A stretch of 64,000 nt of DNA, from NCBI GenBank assembly GCA_030040015.1, contig JASHUM010000079.1, forward strand, positions 1-64,000, written 5' to 3'. A program made the position numbers and the translations under genes. Within the stretch, counting starts at the first letter, position 1. Each line of letters starts with the position of its first letter. Below the pieces are notes generated by a model that made no database searches, was not told the origin of the DNA, and worked only from the letters and a program-made list of their open reading frames with translations. Shown here piece after piece: positions 29,201 to 37,939 of this stretch. Source of the DNA: Acidimicrobiales bacterium (GTDB lineage: Bacteria; Actinomycetota; Acidimicrobiia; Acidimicrobiales; UBA8190).

Positions 29201-29322
29201 ACGGTCGGCGACGTGGCGGCGTGCGCGGCGGGCACGGCGATGCCGGCGGTGGCGCCCATGGCGCCGAGTGTCAACACCAGCGGGGCTGCGGCTCTCCGGA
29301 TGAAACGTCCTCTGCGCGACAT
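26236..29322 (-). CDS. Secreted NodB-like (degenerate) polysaccharide deacetylase with Ig-like domain and C-terminal 7-fold 48-aa repeat
   Basis: Signal peptide; VVALTFDNAWADQ; Ig-like segment; seven LPxVxxEGPxxxxYLYWxTxDAQWHGPLGxG... repeats. Confidence 0.8.
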   Translation of the reverse strand: MSRRGRFIRRAAAPLVLTLGAMGATAGIAVPAAHAATSPTVVALTFDNAWADQMTAVTDMEADGLVGTFYVPFNFITTQSNCPDGTTDDSCTMTADDITTLHGDGDEIGGKTVDNQDLTLVPSNEAEAEVCQGRDSLITEMDHLIGGFGNDIVDFAYPFADYTGANGNIGGSGDTFASGDQAPGTSSNDEAIVENCGFDSARGVGNIADVQPGGCSPSNCPYAQTLTGEDKYGLATPEDSTTNDEDTTSTSYVVCPTDAYTPAVAFSPSSSAMGGTGDTNAACLLEEDVINAENNDGGLLAFSFHQICETSSTGCSSLYSLDPTAFSDFAGWLEAEKTADPDITVDTMQTALGESTTGSAQVPQCTTSQSGDSPPTCYQPVDTAAAVGADSLVNPTLTAAQFLPECPEPSEPDTDCAQNYPAPLPGDTVAPSPNCWEIDQVSGDATASWSTTGGYTGGEDTITAVDAGDGLRTTPDMGQCTPVATPGDVYTVTAYYKSTVPVYFNLFGRSSNDEYWDTWTNSQTYPAESNWTKATFVTPVLGDVTETLNETPEAVNGLSIALDADGAGTESVSDFSLVNDGSSPVVVSGAQNPAPPGAVTYDVTVDSPTASGPSVPTGSVAVSDGQGGSCTISSLTPNTVGGAIPGPGVYQSTGSCSITERPGTYTVTASYTSTNSPAYASASGTTDETVNSNLPTVATEGPDHTLWIYWETSDAQWHGPYQVGGPGSTYSTPAVAEGPSGLPDIVAEGPDNSTYLYWETPDAQWHGPLGIGAYGSTYSAPTIAAGPGGLPYVAAEGPSDSLYLYWQTPDAQWHGPLGVGNYGSTYSAPAMIMGPNGLPNVVVEGPNHSTYLYWETTNAQWHGPLGIGAYGSTYSAPSIAPGGNGGLPNVVAEGPGNTLYLYWQTPDAQWHGPLGIGAAGSTYSAPSIIEGPNGLPDVAAQGSDNALFVYWQTPDAQWHGPLGAGTWGTTFGAPAMAAGTGGLPTIAVEGPGNTLYLFWEAANAQWYGPLGPGGVGSTFAPPGIAFTT
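26239..27243 (-). repeat. Seven tandem coding repeats of about 48 codons
   Basis: Unit lengths 48,48,48,49,48,48,46 aa, each with YW-x-T-x-DAQWHGP core. Confidence 0.95.
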
Positions 29323-29369
29323 GCGGTCTCCTCCCCCAGCGATCGCTTGCTCGTGCCTTCGGTTACGCA

Positions 29370-31046
29370 TCAAAGACCCTCCGCGGGTAATGGTTCGTTA
29401 CGAGTGGGGTTCGTCGCTTTTCTGATCGCCGCCGCCGTCGGGACCCGGGGACGGTGCGGGTGCAACCTTCCCGAGTTGTGGTCGGCGGAATCGGTGGTGG
29501 CGTTCGCCCCCTCGGACTTCTGATCGTCCCGCTGTTTCTTAGCCGATCCACCAGGCCTGAGGGGAGTTCGATTTTGGGATTTTTCAATATTCTTGGGGGC
29601 CCGGTCCTCAGCCACGTGCCTGCGTCTGGGATTGCTGACGATGACGACGCCGCTGAACGCGTCGTCGTGCACGGCCAGTGCACCGGCCACTTGTTGCAGT
29701 TGCCCACGACCGACGGCTCGAGGGTCGACGGCGACCACGAGCTGGTCTGCCGAGGAGACCAAGGCGAGCGACTCGGGGGCGTCGAGGAGCGACAGCCCGT
29801 CGACCACCACCACTTCACACCCAGCGCGGTGCAGTCGGCTGAAGACGTGAGCCAATCGGGTGTGGTCGAAGAGGTCCTCGGCACTGAGCGTGTCGGCCCC
29901 CTCGGCCACGACGTGCAGGTTGGGCAGGGGGGTCTCGAGGAGCGCCGCACCGGCGTCGACCTCGTCGCGGAGCAGCTCGGCCAGTCCCGGTGAACGCTCG
30001 GCGCCGAACAGCCTGCGGATGGGCCGGCTCTGGAGGTCGGCGCCCACCAGAGCCACGCGCCGGCCCGAGGAGGCGATCGAGATGGCCAGCCCGAGAGCCA
30101 CCGGTGGCGTCGACGCCGGCCGCTTGAGCGGCGAGGTGACCAGGATGACCCGGCGCGCCGCCCGGCTCTCGTGCCTGAGACTCGGGATCGACCCGTTGGG
30201 GTCGGCCACGTGGAGCTCTTCGCTGACCGGGTACGGCGCCAACTCCTGGAGCCGGACCCGCAACGACCGGTAGGCAGCCGACACGGCCGAGTCGCTGCGA
30301 AGGGACCCGATCGGGTCCTCCTTGCCGAGCAGCCGGGCGCTCTCGGGGATCTCGGCCAGGACCGGGCGCCCGGTCTTGGTCTCGACGTCCGCCGGCCCCT
30401 GGACGCGGTCACCGAAGCGGTCCATGAGGAGCACGGCCCCGAAACCGAGGCCAAGGCCGGCGACCAGGGCGACAATGAGGTCGAGGACCAGGCTGTGCCC
30501 CGCCGGCTTGGTGGGCAGGTTCGCCGAGCTGACCAACGTGGCCGGCTCCACACTCAGCGTCGACGTCTGGGCCTGGGAACCACCCTGTTGCTCCTTGGCC
30601 ACCGCAGGCAGCTCGGCGTTCTGGTAGGCGCAGAAGGCACTGGCCACCGCCTGGGCCCGCTGCTGGGCGACCCTCGGGCTGCTGGAGGTGTCGGCGAACA
30701 CCAGGATGTTCGTGTTGGCCGGGTTGGTCACGCTCAGGCCCTTCTGGAGTGCGGTCGTGCTCAGGCCGAGCGGCCCGGCCACCCGCCCGAGCACGGCGGT
30801 CGACGTGGCGACGGACTTGGCCGTGCCGATGTCGGGAGCCAGAGGCTCGGCGCTGTTGGCGAAGATCTCCGGTCCGAGGACCACGCTGGCCGTCGAGGTG
30901 TAGGACTTCGCTTCGACCTTCATGGCAACCGCCGTTCCCGCCACGACCAGCACGGCGATGGCGGCGATCCACCTCCATCGTGTCCGCACGATGGAAGGCG
31001 CCGAACTGTTGGCGACTTGGCCGACGGGGGAGGTGTTCCTGCTCAT
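29370..31046 (-). CDS. Wzz / BY-kinase-like polysaccharide chain-length protein with degenerate ATPase domain
   Basis: Wzz-like N-term with TMs (RWIAAIAVLVVAGTAVAM; VLDLIVALVAGLGLGFGAVLLMDRF), then a ParA/CpsD-like domain lacking Walker A Lys. Confidence 0.8.
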   Translation of the reverse strand: MSRNTSPVGQVANSSAPSIVRTRWRWIAAIAVLVVAGTAVAMKVEAKSYTSTASVVLGPEIFANSAEPLAPDIGTAKSVATSTAVLGRVAGPLGLSTTALQKGLSVTNPANTNILVFADTSSSPRVAQQRAQAVASAFCAYQNAELPAVAKEQQGGSQAQTSTLSVEPATLVSSANLPTKPAGHSLVLDLIVALVAGLGLGFGAVLLMDRFGDRVQGPADVETKTGRPVLAEIPESARLLGKEDPIGSLRSDSAVSAAYRSLRVRLQELAPYPVSEELHVADPNGSIPSLRHESRAARRVILVTSPLKRPASTPPVALGLAISIASSGRRVALVGADLQSRPIRRLFGAERSPGLAELLRDEVDAGAALLETPLPNLHVVAEGADTLSAEDLFDHTRLAHVFSRLHRAGCEVVVVDGLSLLDAPESLALVSSADQLVVAVDPRAVGRGQLQQVAGALAVHDDAFSGVVIVSNPRRRHVAEDRAPKNIEKSQNRTPLRPGGSAKKQRDDQKSEGANATTDSADHNSGRLHPHRPRVPTAAAIRKATNPTRNEPLPAEGL

Positions 31047-32242
31047 ACTCTCTCCAAAGACGTGGGGAGGGTCTCCCCTTCTTCCTTGCCGATGAGGGTC
31101 CGGTACAGCCCGACGTACCGCTCCGCCTGGAGCTCCCAGGCGCAAACGGTACGCACCTGTTCCTTCCCTTCTCGACCCAATTTTTCCCTCGTGGCCGGAT
31201 CGTCGGCCAAAAGTTCGATGCAGTCTGCAAACGCCTCGACGTCCCCGGGGGGGGCGAAGAGCCCGCCGCCACCCACCGTGATGCGGGTCTCGTGGAGGTC
31301 GAAGGCCACCACCGGCAGTCCGTAGGCCATGTACTCCATGGCCTTCACCGGTGACACGAAGTCCTCGAGGTTGGGCTCGAGCCCCAGGTCCGACTCCCGG
31401 AGCAAGGCCACCACCTGCTCCGGGTCGAGCCAGCCGGGGAACTCCACGGCGCCCTGCAGTCCCAACTCGGTGGCGAGGGCTTCGAGGCCGGGGAGGATGT
31501 CACCGGTGCCGGCGAACACGAAGCGGATGTCGCTCCGGCCGTGCTCACGCACGATGCGATGGGCGGCACGCAGGGCGAGCTCGACGCCGTCCTGCGGCCC
31601 CATGAGGCCGATCCAGCAACACTGGTGGACGGCGCGGCCGGGCGATTTCGCCGTCCCCGGCTGCACGTTCCCCTGCACCGGGCCGTTGCCGACCCGGGTC
31701 ACTCGTGCCGCTGGGACGTGGCCGCGCTCCATCGCCACCTGCGCCACCGAGTCGTTGACCACGAGGACGTGGTCGGCCGAGCGATAGCTCGCCCTCTCGA
31801 GGGCACGCAGCATGGTGACAGCGGCCCCGTCGCTGCGGTGGTAGCGGCGCTCGTAGATCTCCGGAGACAGGTCGCGGGCGTCGAACACGACCCGCTTGCC
31901 GAGGAGCCGCAGCGGGAGGGTGAGCACGAAGTAGATGTCCGGCGTGCTGGCCACCTGGACGGCGTCGAACCCTTCCGACGCCAACGACCGCACGATCTGC
32001 CAGGCGGCCATGAGGACGGACCAGCCGTACTCCCGGAGGTAGCCGAGCTTGCTCTCGGCGTCGGGGGGCGCCGGGTAGTCACGAAGCGTGATGCCCTGGA
32101 CCTTGGCGTTGGCCGGGTCGCGCCGGCACACCACGGTCACGGCGAAGCCGGCGGCCACCAAGGCCGACACCTGCTTGCGCAGCCGGTGGTCACGGGCGAT
32201 GGGCAGGTTCTCCACCACCAGGAGCACCCGGCGGCCCTTCAC
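31043..32242 (-). CDS. Family 4-type glycosyltransferase
   Basis: RRVLLVVENLPIARDHRLRKQVSALVAAGFAVTVVC; FAGTGDILPGLEAL; EYMAYGLPVVAFDL; GTG start. Confidence 0.88.
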   Translation of the reverse strand: MKGRRVLLVVENLPIARDHRLRKQVSALVAAGFAVTVVCRRDPANAKVQGITLRDYPAPPDAESKLGYLREYGWSVLMAAWQIVRSLASEGFDAVQVASTPDIYFVLTLPLRLLGKRVVFDARDLSPEIYERRYHRSDGAAVTMLRALERASYRSADHVLVVNDSVAQVAMERGHVPAARVTRVGNGPVQGNVQPGTAKSPGRAVHQCCWIGLMGPQDGVELALRAAHRIVREHGRSDIRFVFAGTGDILPGLEALATELGLQGAVEFPGWLDPEQVVALLRESDLGLEPNLEDFVSPVKAMEYMAYGLPVVAFDLHETRITVGGGGLFAPPGDVEAFADCIELLADDPATREKLGREGKEQVRTVCAWELQAERYVGLYRTLIGKEEGETLPTSLERV

Positions 32243-33738
32243 GGCCGGACCTCGGCGAACTCCGGCTGCGCCTTGCGCGCCCCGAGCAGCTGGGGACGGG
32301 CCAGGGCCAGCATGGCGAACAGGGCATCGGCCGACCCTCGGTAGGTCAGGTGGGGGTCGAACAGCATGACGACCACTTGGCTGGCCAGGAGGGCGAACAC
32401 GGCCACGGCGGCCACGGCGACGGGACCGGACTGGGTGGCGAGGCGCCAGGCCCGTCGCATGGCCACCCAGATGAAGGCGAAGTAGCTGGCCAGGAGGGGG
32501 ATCCCGCCCCCCCACAGCAACCACGTGTAGCCGCTCTCGATCCACACATAGCCGAAGGCCTGAGAGGCCACCGGGACCCGAGCGGCGGGGCGGACGCCGA
32601 GCACCCAGTTCCAGCCGCTGGACAGCGTGGGCCAGAAGTACGTGCGCAGGTTGTTGAGCCGGCCCACCCAGCTCACGGGCAGACCGGTCGAGGAGCTGAA
32701 GCCGAGCAGCCGGGTGCCGACGACCGATTTCAAGGCGTAGCCGCCGATGACGAGGCTCGGCACGCCGAATTTGATGACCCGTCCCGCCCCGACGATGAAG
32801 CTGAGGGCGACGGCAGCGACCAACAGGGCGAGGACCGAGGAGAACTCGGCGGCCGAGATCACGCCGAGGAGGAAGAGCAGCCCCAGGCCGGCCAGCACCA
32901 AGCGGTTGCCCATGCCCAAGAGCAGCATGCCCACCACGACGGCCAGGTTGAGGATGGCCAGGTCGGCCACGGCGGCCGGGAGCGAGAGCAGCGAGCTCCC
33001 CCGCTCGATGGTGAGCGCGCCGTCCACGCCGTAGGGGGCGAAGTAGGCGGACAGCAGGTGGGGCACGCCGAACAGGTTGAGGGCCTGGAGGATGGCCACT
33101 CCACACACGATGGCGCACGAGGCCATCCCGAGCCAGAGGGCGACCAGGACCTGCTCCGACGTGCGGATGCTGAAGCGCACCAGCAGGTACAGGCCGAAGA
33201 ACTTCCACAGGACGAGCGAGTACTGCAGGTCGTCGCTCGTCGGGTGCACGCTGCGGACGTACATCCACAGGAGCGGCACGATCGAGCTGGCCACAGCCAT
33301 GGCCACGAGCGTCCACTCCAGGGTGTCGAGCTTGAGGCGGGGCATCTGGCCGGTGCGAACCCCGAACACCCCCCGGGCGAAGAGCACCCCGCCCACCACC
33401 AGGTCGATCGCCTCGTTGGGACGCAGCAGGGGGATGACGCTGCCCCGGTTGATCCCGGCCACGAGCGGGGTGCAGAAGATCACCACGTAGGCGGCGACCT
33501 GGGGCCGGACCCACACCCAGGCGACGAGCCCCACCACCGCCAGCGCCACCAGGGCCAGGATCGGCGACAGGGTGAGGAGCCCGCCGGCGACGAGCGCCCC
33601 CAGCACGGCCAGGCCCACGAAGATGCGTCCCCGGGCGCGTGGGTCGAGGCGGGGCGTCCGTCCCCCGCCCCACCAGGGACGGCCGAGGACGGGAGCCGGC
33701 TGCGCCGGGCGCTCGAACAGCGCTGCGCCGGCGCTCAT
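32239..33738 (-). CDS. O-antigen ligase-like polytopic membrane protein
   Basis: Polytopic; NNLRTYFWPTLSSGWNWVLGVRPAARVP...YVWIESGYTWLLWGGGIPLLASYFAFIWVAMRR. Confidence 0.8.
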   Translation of the reverse strand: MSAGAALFERPAQPAPVLGRPWWGGGRTPRLDPRARGRIFVGLAVLGALVAGGLLTLSPILALVALAVVGLVAWVWVRPQVAAYVVIFCTPLVAGINRGSVIPLLRPNEAIDLVVGGVLFARGVFGVRTGQMPRLKLDTLEWTLVAMAVASSIVPLLWMYVRSVHPTSDDLQYSLVLWKFFGLYLLVRFSIRTSEQVLVALWLGMASCAIVCGVAILQALNLFGVPHLLSAYFAPYGVDGALTIERGSSLLSLPAAVADLAILNLAVVVGMLLLGMGNRLVLAGLGLLFLLGVISAAEFSSVLALLVAAVALSFIVGAGRVIKFGVPSLVIGGYALKSVVGTRLLGFSSSTGLPVSWVGRLNNLRTYFWPTLSSGWNWVLGVRPAARVPVASQAFGYVWIESGYTWLLWGGGIPLLASYFAFIWVAMRRAWRLATQSGPVAVAAVAVFALLASQVVVMLFDPHLTYRGSADALFAMLALARPQLLGARKAQPEFAEVRP

Positions 33739-35456
33739 TCGAAGCCCGCCCCTCGCAACCCGAAGCTGGCCGTCACCCAGTGCAGCTCCCGCGCCTTGCA
33801 CAGCGCCTGCCACCCGAGGAACACGGCTGCGCCCACCAGGACGGCGACGAGGGCGGCGACCTCCACCCCGGTGCGACCGCCCAGCCAGTGGCTCATCGCC
33901 AGGCCGGTCGCCCACGCCGGGATCGCCATCAGGGCAGCGCCCAAGGCGATCCTGCGCAGAGGCTGGCCGAGGCGCTCCTGGCCCGTCTGGTGGCGGGTGA
34001 GCAAGACGAAGAGGACCACCGTGCTCGTGAGTGTCCCCGCCGACAAGGCGGCACCCAGCACGGCCAGTGAGGCGGTTCCGTGCACGGCCAGTGAGGTGCA
34101 GGCCACGCTCACGCACACGGCTGCTTGCACGCACATGGCCCGCAGCGGCGTACGGGTGTCCCGGCGGGCATAGGCCGAGTAGGTGAGGATCAGGAAGGCG
34201 GACTCCCCGATGAGCCCGGGGGCCAGCGTGCGAAGCGACGCGCTCACCAGTCCGACGGCGAACGGGGAGCTCATCCGGCCCAGGGCGATGGCCTTGCCCA
34301 GCACGCCACCGAGAACGGCGTATCCCGTTGCCGACGGCAGGACCAAGAAGGCGGCGAAGGCGAGTCCCCGGATCAGCGTGTCGTGGAAGTCGCTGCTGTG
34401 CCCCTCGATCCTCGACAGGCGGGGGATGAGGGAGAGCGCCACAGGCGTCGCGGCGATGGCCACGGGCAGGAAGTAGAAGTTGAGGGCGATCTGGAAGGCC
34501 ACTACCCCGCCCGCCACCCGGTCGGCCAGCACCAGCAGGAAGATCAGCTCGGAGGCGGCCGCGCCCGCTTGGACGAGCGAAGGGACCGCTCGCCGGATCA
34601 CCACTCTGACCTCCTCGTCGCGCCACCCGGCGCGCGGAGCGAGGCTGATGCCGCAGCGACGGGCGCCGACCCACTGTGCGGCTGCCTGCAGGGCGACGGC
34701 GCCGGTGCTGCCCAGCCCCAGGATGAGCAACTCGGCGAGCGGGACCCCGTTGACCGTGGAGGCGGCGGGGAACAGGGCCCACACGACGAACAGCACCACG
34801 ATGGTGCCGACGTTCTGGATGGTGGGGGCGGCGGCAGCGAGGGCGAACCGGCGATGGGCGTTCTGGACGGCCGTGGCCGTGCCGATCACCCCGTACAGGA
34901 AGATCTGGGGCATGACCATGGCCACGAGCAATCGGGCCTGGCCTACGTCGCTCGACCCGGCGGCCTTGGTGCCGGTCGCCGCCACGTGGAGCAGCTCGGG
35001 GGCGACCAGCACGGCGAGTGGGAAGGCCACCAACATGCACACCGTCACCACCCCGAATAGCCCCCGAGCCACCCGCTCAGCCGAGCGGACCTCGCCCCGA
35101 TCGATGTGCTTCACGAGCGCCGGGACCAAGAGCGAGCTGAACAGCGAACCGGCCAGGAAGCCGTAGTAGATGAGGCTGGGGAGGGTGTTGGTGAACTGAT
35201 AGCTGTTGCCGAAGAACGTGGCTCCGAGCACGGCGGCAACGGCGGCCACCCGAAGAAAGCCCGACACCCGGCTCACCACGGTCCAGACGGCGACCGTCAC
35301 CGAGTCGCCCACCGCCCCGACCGGAGCCGTGAGCTCCGCCGCCATCTCCCCCATCACGCTGTCTTGCGTGTCGGCGACCCCAGCCGCCGCCGAGAGAGCC
35401 GTCGTACCGGCGTCGGGGACGGGCTCGACCGCCTCGGGGAGGACCTGAGCGCTCAT
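33735..35456 (-). CDS. MurJ/MviN-type MOP-superfamily lipid II/oligosaccharide flippase
   Basis: TVVSRVSGFLRVAAVAAVLGATFFGNSYQFTNTLPSLIYYGFLAGSLFSSLLVPALVK. Confidence 0.9.
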   Translation of the reverse strand: MSAQVLPEAVEPVPDAGTTALSAAAGVADTQDSVMGEMAAELTAPVGAVGDSVTVAVWTVVSRVSGFLRVAAVAAVLGATFFGNSYQFTNTLPSLIYYGFLAGSLFSSLLVPALVKHIDRGEVRSAERVARGLFGVVTVCMLVAFPLAVLVAPELLHVAATGTKAAGSSDVGQARLLVAMVMPQIFLYGVIGTATAVQNAHRRFALAAAAPTIQNVGTIVVLFVVWALFPAASTVNGVPLAELLILGLGSTGAVALQAAAQWVGARRCGISLAPRAGWRDEEVRVVIRRAVPSLVQAGAAASELIFLLVLADRVAGGVVAFQIALNFYFLPVAIAATPVALSLIPRLSRIEGHSSDFHDTLIRGLAFAAFLVLPSATGYAVLGGVLGKAIALGRMSSPFAVGLVSASLRTLAPGLIGESAFLILTYSAYARRDTRTPLRAMCVQAAVCVSVACTSLAVHGTASLAVLGAALSAGTLTSTVVLFVLLTRHQTGQERLGQPLRRIALGAALMAIPAWATGLAMSHWLGGRTGVEVAALVAVLVGAAVFLGWQALCKARELHWVTASFGLRGAGFE

Positions 35457-36160
35457 CGGGTCTCCCGGGACAGCACGGCCGGGATGGTGCGAAGGAGGAT
35501 GCGCAGGTCCAGCCACAGGCTGCGCTCCGTGACGTAGCGGACGTCGAGCACGAGCTGGTCGAGGAAGGTGAGCGTGTTGCGGCCGCTCACCTGCCAGAGG
35601 CCGGTCATGCCCGGGCGCGTGCCGAACCGGAGTCGCTGGTCGTCGTCGAGCAGCTCGGCCTCGTAGGCGATCACCGGCCGTGGGCCGACGAGCGCCATCT
35701 GCCCCATGAGCACGTTGAACAGCTGCGGGAGCTCGTCCAGGCTGGTGCGGCGCAGGAACCGCCCGAACCGGGTGACGCGGGGGTCGTCCACCAGCTTGTA
35801 CAGCTTGGCGTCGACCGGCACCTTGCCGGTGAGCAGGTCGCGCACGTAGCGCTGGTGGGGATCGGTGCTGCAGTCGGCGTACATGGTGCGGAACTTGACC
35901 ACCCGGAACCGGGACTCGTCTCTACCCACCCGCTCCTGGATGAACAACGCCGGTCCGGGGCTCGTGACCCGAACCACGATGGCGATCACGAGCAGCAACG
36001 GGGAGAGCACCAGGAGCAGCGCCAGGGAGCCGACGACGTCGAGGGTCCGGGAGACGGCGCGCTCCACCGGCCCCGGGCGGCGGACCTGTCCGGAGACGAT
36101 CGTCGGCACGTCGCCCACCAGGGCCTGGCCTCTTTCGGCCGGGTACACGTGCAGTGCCAC
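35453..36160 (-). CDS. Polyprenyl-phosphate sugar transferase (undecaprenyl-phosphate glycosyl-1-phosphate transferase)
   Basis: [81 protein letters not shown]. Confidence 0.95.
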   Translation of the reverse strand: MALHVYPAERGQALVGDVPTIVSGQVRRPGPVERAVSRTLDVVGSLALLLVLSPLLLVIAIVVRVTSPGPALFIQERVGRDESRFRVVKFRTMYADCSTDPHQRYVRDLLTGKVPVDAKLYKLVDDPRVTRFGRFLRRTSLDELPQLFNVLMGQMALVGPRPVIAYEAELLDDDQRLRFGTRPGMTGLWQVSGRNTLTFLDQLVLDVRYVTERSLWLDLRILLRTIPAVLSRETR

Positions 36161-36162
36161 GA

Positions 36163-36813
36163 CTAGCGCGCGGTCCGGATGCTCATGGCCGCGTCGTCGT
36201 CCGGGACGCGAAGCGCTTCGAGCCGAGTCACGACGTCTCGGATCTCGGACCGGGACCGGACCGGCCGGGCCGGGTTCCCGTAGGCGACGGCGCCCTCCGG
36301 GACGTCGCGGGTGACCACCGACCCCGAGCCGATCAGGGCGCCGGCCCCGATGGCGACGTAGGGGAGGATGGTCACGTTCACCCCGATCTGGGCGCTGGAG
36401 CCGATGCGAGGACCCTGCATACGAGCCGCCGAGTCGTCATCCCCCGGGTACAGGTCGTTGGCGATGGTCACGCCGGGAGCCAGAAAGGCCTCGTCGCCGA
36501 TCTCGGTGAACTGGGCCACGTAGCCGTTGCAGTGGATCTTCACCCGGTCGCCGATGCGGCACCCGTAGTCGACGACGGTGTTGCTCCAGATGGCGACGTC
36601 GTCGCCGATCCGGTTCTCCTCCCTGATCACCACGTGGTGCCCCGTCTCGAAGCGTGCCCCGATGACCGAGCCGGCGTAGACGATGGTGCCGACCCGGAGG
36701 TGGTAGCCGGGCCCGATCACGAGCTCCGCCCCCTCGACGCGCCCCGACGCGTACCCGAGGACTACTCCCGGGTCGGCGTCTCCACGGACACGGTCCTCAG
36801 GCGATGACTGCAC
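36163..36813 (-). CDS. Left-handed beta-helix (hexapeptide) acyltransferase
   Basis: IGPGYHLRVGTIVYAGSVIGARFETGHHVVIREENRIGDDVAIWSNTVVDYGCRIGDRVKIHCN. Confidence 0.9.
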   Translation of the reverse strand: MQSSPEDRVRGDADPGVVLGYASGRVEGAELVIGPGYHLRVGTIVYAGSVIGARFETGHHVVIREENRIGDDVAIWSNTVVDYGCRIGDRVKIHCNGYVAQFTEIGDEAFLAPGVTIANDLYPGDDDSAARMQGPRIGSSAQIGVNVTILPYVAIGAGALIGSGSVVTRDVPEGAVAYGNPARPVRSRSEIRDVVTRLEALRVPDDDAAMSIRTAR

Positions 36814-37939
36814 TGGAACCGACCCTCTCGCCGAGGACCGTCGTCGTCGCCTTAATCACGCGGTCCACCTGGGTGGGGGTGATGTGGGGGTACATCGGCA
36901 ACGACAGGACCTCGGCCGCCGCCGCCTCGGCGTTGGGGAGCGGACCATCGGTGTACTGGGCGAACGCCGGCTGCAGGTGGCAAGGAAGGGCGTAGTGGAT
37001 GCCCGTCTCCACGCCCTGACGGGACAGCTCCGCCCTGACCCTGTCCCGGTCGGCCACTCGGATCACGAAGAGGTGATAGGCGTGCTCGGCCAGGGGGTGT
37101 TGCGCCACCAGGCGAAGCTCGGGGATCTCGGCCAGCGCCAGGCAGTAGCGTGCCGCCACCTGTTGGCGGGCCCGGGTCCAGTGCGCCAGGCGGGGCAGCT
37201 TCGCCCGTAGGACCAGGGCCTGAATGGCGTCGAGGCGGCTGGTGGTCCCCACGTACTCGTGACGGTGGTGAGAGCCGACCGGTCGCCCGTGGTTCGACAG
37301 CGACCGGACCCGGCCGGCCAAGGCCGCATCGTCGGTGACCACGGCGCCGGCGTCGCCGAAGGCACCCAGGTTCTTCCCCGGGTAGAAGCTGAAGCAGGCG
37401 GCGTCGCCGAGCGCCCCGGTCGGGCACTCCCGCCACCGTGCCCCGTGCGCCTGGGCGGCGTCCTCGAGGAGGAAAAGACCGTGACGGTGGGCGACCTCGA
37501 TGAGCTCGTCCATGTTGGCGGGCTGGCCGTAGAGGTCGACGGCGATGACGCACTTGGTGCGCGGGGTGATGGCCGCCTCCAACGTCTCCGCCGTGAGGAG
37601 CAGGGTGTCGGAGTCGACGTCGGCGAACCGGGGGGTGGCCCCGGCCAGCACGACGGCCTCGGCCGTGGCCACGAAGGTCAGCGAGGGAACCACGACCTCG
37701 TCTCCGGGGCCGATGCCCAGGGCGCGGAGGGTCAGATGGATGGCGTCGGTGCCGTTGGCCACTCCGACGGCGTGCTCGACCCGGCAGAACCGGGCCCACT
37801 CCATCTCGAAGCTCTCCACGGCGGGGCCGCCGATGAACTCTGCGCCGAGCACGGCCGCCCGCAACGGGCGGGCCAGCTCGCTCCACACATCGTTCGCCAT
37901 GGCCCCCAAGTCGGCGAAGGGAACGGTTCGCGTGCTCAC
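36797..37939 (-). CDS. DegT/DnrJ/EryC1/StrS aminotransferase
   Basis: FCRVEHAVGVANGTDAIHLTLRALGIGPGDEVVVPSLTFVATAEAVVLAGATPRFADVD; FYPGKNLGAFGDAGAVV. Confidence 0.95.
   Translation of the reverse strand: MSTRTVPFADLGAMANDVWSELARPLRAAVLGAEFIGGPAVESFEMEWARFCRVEHAVGVANGTDAIHLTLRALGIGPGDEVVVPSLTFVATAEAVVLAGATPRFADVDSDTLLLTAETLEAAITPRTKCVIAVDLYGQPANMDELIEVAHRHGLFLLEDAAQAHGARWRECPTGALGDAACFSFYPGKNLGAFGDAGAVVTDDAALAGRVRSLSNHGRPVGSHHRHEYVGTTSRLDAIQALVLRAKLPRLAHWTRARQQVAARYCLALAEIPELRLVAQHPLAEHAYHLFVIRVADRDRVRAELSRQGVETGIHYALPCHLQPAFAQYTDGPLPNAEAAAAEVLSLPMYPHITPTQVDRVIKATTTVLGERVGSSAVIA

Noticed and set aside
32350-34173. 607-aa + ORF (MGVEQHDDHLAGQEGEHGHGG...)
   Set aside because: Complementary frame of O-antigen ligase/MurJ; composition biased to H/E/G/Q.
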